Source of the DNA: Clostridia bacterium
GTDB lineage: Bacteria > Bacillota_A > Clostridia > Oscillospirales > Acutalibacteraceae
Direction: 5' to 3'
Assembly (NCBI GenBank): GCA_017441045.1
Contig: JAFSAK010000076.1
Span: 1 to 9,201 of the forward strand
DNA length: 9,201 bases
Shown here one piece after another: positions 6,446-9,201 of this stretch; position 1 is the first letter of the stretch, and each line of letters begins with the position of its first letter. The notes below the pieces were generated by a model that searched no databases, had not been told where the DNA came from, and worked only from the letters and a program-made list of their open reading frames with translations. The position numbers and the translations under genes are program-made.

Positions 6446-6862
6446 GTTCGCGGTCATAGCGGCGGAGTATACCTTATCCCCGAAACTATTACTATTCCCG
6501 CAACGAAGAGCGGCCAGTGGGTTAAGATTTCCCTTAAGGATGCAACCAGCGGACTTTGGCACGGCGATATAACCGGTCAGCCCTTCTATAGAGTTATGGT
6601 TGCTCTTAACGATGTTTCGGGCTCAACCGTTACTGCCGGCTCAGGCACTATCCAAAGAAAGATAGCAATCCCCGATAATGCGGCTAATATGGAACCCCAA
6701 GAGATTTTAATAGCTGCAATGGAACTTGACCTTTCTCAGTATGGAAACACCCAGCAATTTATTGAGAAAATGGAAGCTTTAAAACTTCTTTGCGAAGAAG
6801 CAGTAGCAATTTCTCAACTTAAAGATGCCATGGGTAATCTCAGCTATACAGATTCTAATAAC
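6137..6862 (+). repeat. Module M4 of gene 2 (242 codons, contains the amber codon)
   Basis: It starts ILPNRWWNVSGSVASANMAD, as M1 does, and is a recent-looking copy of M1. TAG at 6443-6445 falls in NLRI-stop-VRGHSGG, where M1 reads NLRISVRGHSGG, and the flanking 16 and 22 bases are identical to M1. Everything after the stop still reads as good module sequence. Confidence 0.9.
6443..6445 (+). other. In-frame amber codon splitting gene 2 (codon 897)
   Basis: TAG replaces the TCG found at 4241-4243 in module M1, a single middle-base C-to-A difference. It is the only in-frame stop in the 2,192 codons between the ATG at 3755 and the TAA at 1271-1273 of the joined sequence. The equivalent residue is Ser in M1, Gln in M2, Ala in M3 and Lys in M5, so the site is a surface-type position that tolerates many residues. 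Confidence 0.95.
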
Positions 6863-9201
6863 CTTCTTCCAAACCGTTGGTACGATCCAACTAAAACTGT
6901 TTCGTCAACCAATATGTCCGATAGTACTACCTATTCGGATGAACTACCCGCCGGCGCTGATTTGGGCGCTAACTACGCAGTAGTTACAGGCCTTGGTGAT
7001 GTTTCCTATCTTGACCAACAACAGTCAATAATTATGGAATTTAAAAATGGTTCCAACGGCTCTTATGAAGGTAAGGACAGAACTCCTTATGATGTAAGTT
7101 CTGCAAGTGATGTTTCGTTCTGGATTAAGTTCGATAATATGACCAAGGATGCTTATATCAGGATTAAAGTTTTGGGCCACAACAGCGGCGGAGCAAATCT
7201 CATTCCTGAGAGCGTTACCGTACCTATGTCAAAATCGGGCGAATGGTTTAAAATTTCCCTTAAGGAAATTACAGGCGTCGATTGGAATAAGGGACTTTCT
7301 AACGGCCTCTTCAGAGTTCTCGTTGGTCTTAATGATGCAACAGGTTCAACCGTTACAATCGGATCGGGATTTGTTGATGTTAAGGCAATAAACATTGCGG
7401 GTGAAGCAAACTGGTCCCTTGCCGACTGGATTTATGAGGCGATGAAGATCGATTACCAGCAGTATGTAGGCGCCGATGAATTTAAAGCCGCTCTTGATTA
7501 TGCTGTTGATGTACGCGATCGTTTGCAGATAAGCCGTAGCAGTAATGTAACCGAATATGATACTCACGCTCTTGCGGATGCCGATAAGGCAACCGTTATC
7601 GGAACAAATTGTTTGGAAACAATCGTTCCCGCGATTTATCATTCTGCCGATGGCAATACCAAAAATGAAGTGTCAAGCGCCGCTCCCGAACTCTTTACCG
7701 ATGGTGATAACACTACGGTAGGCGTAGTTTCAGGTCTTGATAACACTAATGAGGCATCCTTTACTCAATTTGTTTATAAATTTAAAGGAGAAGCCAGAAT
7801 TTCGGATTTCTTCATTTATAATGATAATGCAAATATTGCGGATAAATATTATATTTATATGTCCGATAGTGAATCCGACCTATTCTTGCAAGAAAATCTT
7901 TTAGTTCCTTTCACTAATGTTGAAGGAAAATCAGTTCAAAGATTTAATTTCGAAGGTAAGCCCGAAGTAAAAGGAAACTATATCGGTATTCGCGTTTATA
8001 GTGATAGCCATACTGTAAGCTTCGCAGAATTTGCGGCCTACGGCGAAGTTATTACCTATGATGTTGAAAAAGGTAACTTCACCAATAGTCAAATAGCCAA
8101 TATCGGTGATAACTTGCTTAAGGATGTTGTCGCTAAGGCGAAAACCACAATTAAGTTTGACTGGCAAGGATTCTTAGGCGTTTGGGCTAACCAGTATCAC
8201 TACAGCAAACTTACCGATAACAATACAAGTACCCCCGTAGCGATTTACGCCAATAATGTTATCGTTAACAAGGATGATACCATCAGTGTTCATATTTATT
8301 ATGATTTAGGCACTACCTATACAATCGATAAATTATTCCTTAATCACTGGGATAATAAGGGTCTCGAAACAGGTAAATATGAAATATACGCTTCTAAGGA
8401 CATTAACTCGCTCTTTATGTCAAGAAGCATGGTGCTTTCTTACGATAATACGGTTGATGGACCTAACGGCACCACCCTTTCGCAATTATTTACCCTTAAA
8501 AACGAAGTGGTAGCTCGTTTTGTAAGTTTCCGTATTACCTATCCTATCAGTGACTGGGATTACTGCGAAACCAGAAGTGATTACGGAAAACTTTACGGCA
8601 TCCGTCTTTCCGAACTTGGCGTTTACGGAACAGAGTGGGTTAAACCCTATGCTCTTGTAAACCTTACAAGCCATGTTCCTATGGATGTTTATCGCACCGA
8701 TGCAAACGGTAAGCAGACCAAGGTGGATGAAAGTGAATATAGCGGTAGCGAACATAAGTATACCTATGATGGAAACGATGCTACCGTTGCCGATATCAAA
8801 ATCAAAAACGGCGAAAAACTCGACTTTGTATATAATCTTGCAGCCGAAATGACCTTAGAGGAAATTTGTATGAAGTTGGGTGTAGGAAGCGTTAAGAAAA
8901 TGAATATCTACGCTTCCACCGTTAAGGATAGCATTTGGGATAGCAGTTCACTTATCTATTCTGCTAACGATGCGCTGGGTGAAACCTATTTTGGCAAGGG
9001 CTATGCAGGTTCTCCCATTAAAGCCCGTTACATTCGTTTCGAGATTCTTGAAAATGAAGGCGAAGACCTTATCATCAATGAACTTGAAGCCATAGGCGGA
9101 AACGATCAAGAATTCAACTATATGAATCTGATTGAAGAAAAGCCGGAAAGCGCAAGTTTCTACCTTCAGGATAAGGATACCGGCCTCTTCGCAGGTACTA
9201 C
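6446..9201 (+). CDS. Continuation of gene 2 beyond the amber codon (end of M4, M5 and discoidin domains A-C)
   Basis: From 6446 the gene 2 frame is open for 918 codons to the window edge, then rejoins base 2 if the ends are joined. It has no start signal of its own: the first in-frame ATG (6596) lies inside module M4 and lacks a ribosome binding site. It encodes the rest of M4, M5 (6863-7534), then three discoidin-like domains (7622-8050, 8156-8632, 8645-9100). Codon use, conserved strands and absence of frameshifts show sequence under recent protein-level constraint. It is therefore either still translated through the stop, intact in the real genome with TAG being an error, or inactivated very recently. 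Alone it would have neither signal peptide nor start. Confidence 0.85.
6863..7534 (+). repeat. Module M5 of gene 2 (about 224 residues)
   Basis: It starts LLPNRWYDPTKTVSSTNMSD, keeps VSFWIKFDNMTKDAYIRI, SGEWFKISLKE and FRVLVGLND, and ends with the helix WSLADWIYEAMKIDYQQY. It is the last module of this type before the discoidin region, with NRWY in place of NRWW. Confidence 0.88.
7622..8050 (+). other. Discoidin-like domain A of gene 2
   Basis: Landmarks are ELFTDGDNTTV near the start, FVYKFKGEARISDFFIYND, YYIYMSDSESD, NYIGIRVYS and the closing strand FAEFAAYGE. Residues about 1290-1432 of the joined protein. The fold assignment is by pattern. Confidence 0.65.
8156..8632 (+). other. Discoidin-like domain B of gene 2
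   Basis: This is the clearest of the four discoidin-like domains: KLTDNNTST, IYYDLGTTYTIDKLFLNHW, YEIYASKDIN, ARFVSFRITYP and IRLSELGVYG match the usual F5/8 type C order. Residues about 1468-1626 of the joined protein. Likely a glycan- or surface-binding domain. Confidence 0.78.
8645..9100 (+). other. Discoidin-like domain C of gene 2
   Basis: Landmarks are YTYDGNDATV, LDFVYNLAAEMTLEEICMKLG, MNIYASTVKDSIWD, ARYIRFEILENEG and the closing strand LIINELEAIGG. Its last residues are also encoded at 2-40 in the left copy of the terminal overlap, from which domain D follows. Confidence 0.75.
9061..9201. repeat. Terminal direct repeat, right copy (circular overlap)
   Basis: Identical to bases 1-141. 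Removing one copy gives a closed 9,060-bp path in which gene 2 reads through the junction without a frame change. Confidence 0.95.

Noticed and set aside
3938..7534. CRISPR or short tandem repeat array
   Set aside because: The repetition is of protein modules about 240 residues long with diverged DNA, not short identical repeats with unique spacers.

Overview
The window reads as a metagenomic contig from a Gram-positive, Clostridia-type bacterium, probably a gut or rumen Oscillospirales/Ruminococcus-like lineage. That placement is inferred from secreted proteins with Lys-rich, hydrophobic signal peptides, an InlB/Flg_new-type repeat, discoidin and carbohydrate-binding-type modules, strong GGAGG ribosome binding sites and an AT-rich spacer. 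No RNA gene, transposase, replication gene, phage gene or CRISPR is visible.

The first 141 bases (1-141) and the last 141 bases (9061-9201) are identical. The sequence therefore closes on itself as a 9,060-bp cycle, either a true circle, a collapsed tandem array, or an assembly cycle through a shared repeat. Read as a circle it holds exactly one transcription unit: promoter (1483-1511), gene 1 (1584-3740), gene 2 (3755 through 9060 into 1-1273), and a strong intrinsic terminator (1297-1330). Everything is on the + strand and the only non-coding stretch is 1274-1583.

Gene 1 encodes a secreted 718-residue TIM-barrel glycoside hydrolase (clan GH-A-like, predicted acid/base E203 and nucleophile E319) with a beta-sandwich, an Ig-like segment and a C-terminal Flg_new/InlB-type repeat. 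Gene 2 starts 14 bases later. It is a giant surface protein of 2,192 codons: signal peptide, five beta-sandwich-plus-helix modules of about 240 residues, four discoidin-like (F5/8 type C) domains, a further beta domain, an acidic stalk, a basic patch and a C-terminal membrane anchor. One in-frame amber codon (TAG, 6443-6445) interrupts it in module 4, where the near-identical module 1 has TCG (Ser). The frame is otherwise open over the remaining 918 codons to the window edge, and the same frame continues from base 2 to the stop at 1273.

The likely joint role is polysaccharide capture at the cell surface by the anchored, multi-module gene 2 protein, together with hydrolysis by the secreted gene 1 enzyme. 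The substrate cannot be read from the sequence. The points most worth following are why a two-gene operon with no replication genes closes into a circle, and whether the amber codon is an error, a fresh nonsense mutation or a recoded site.
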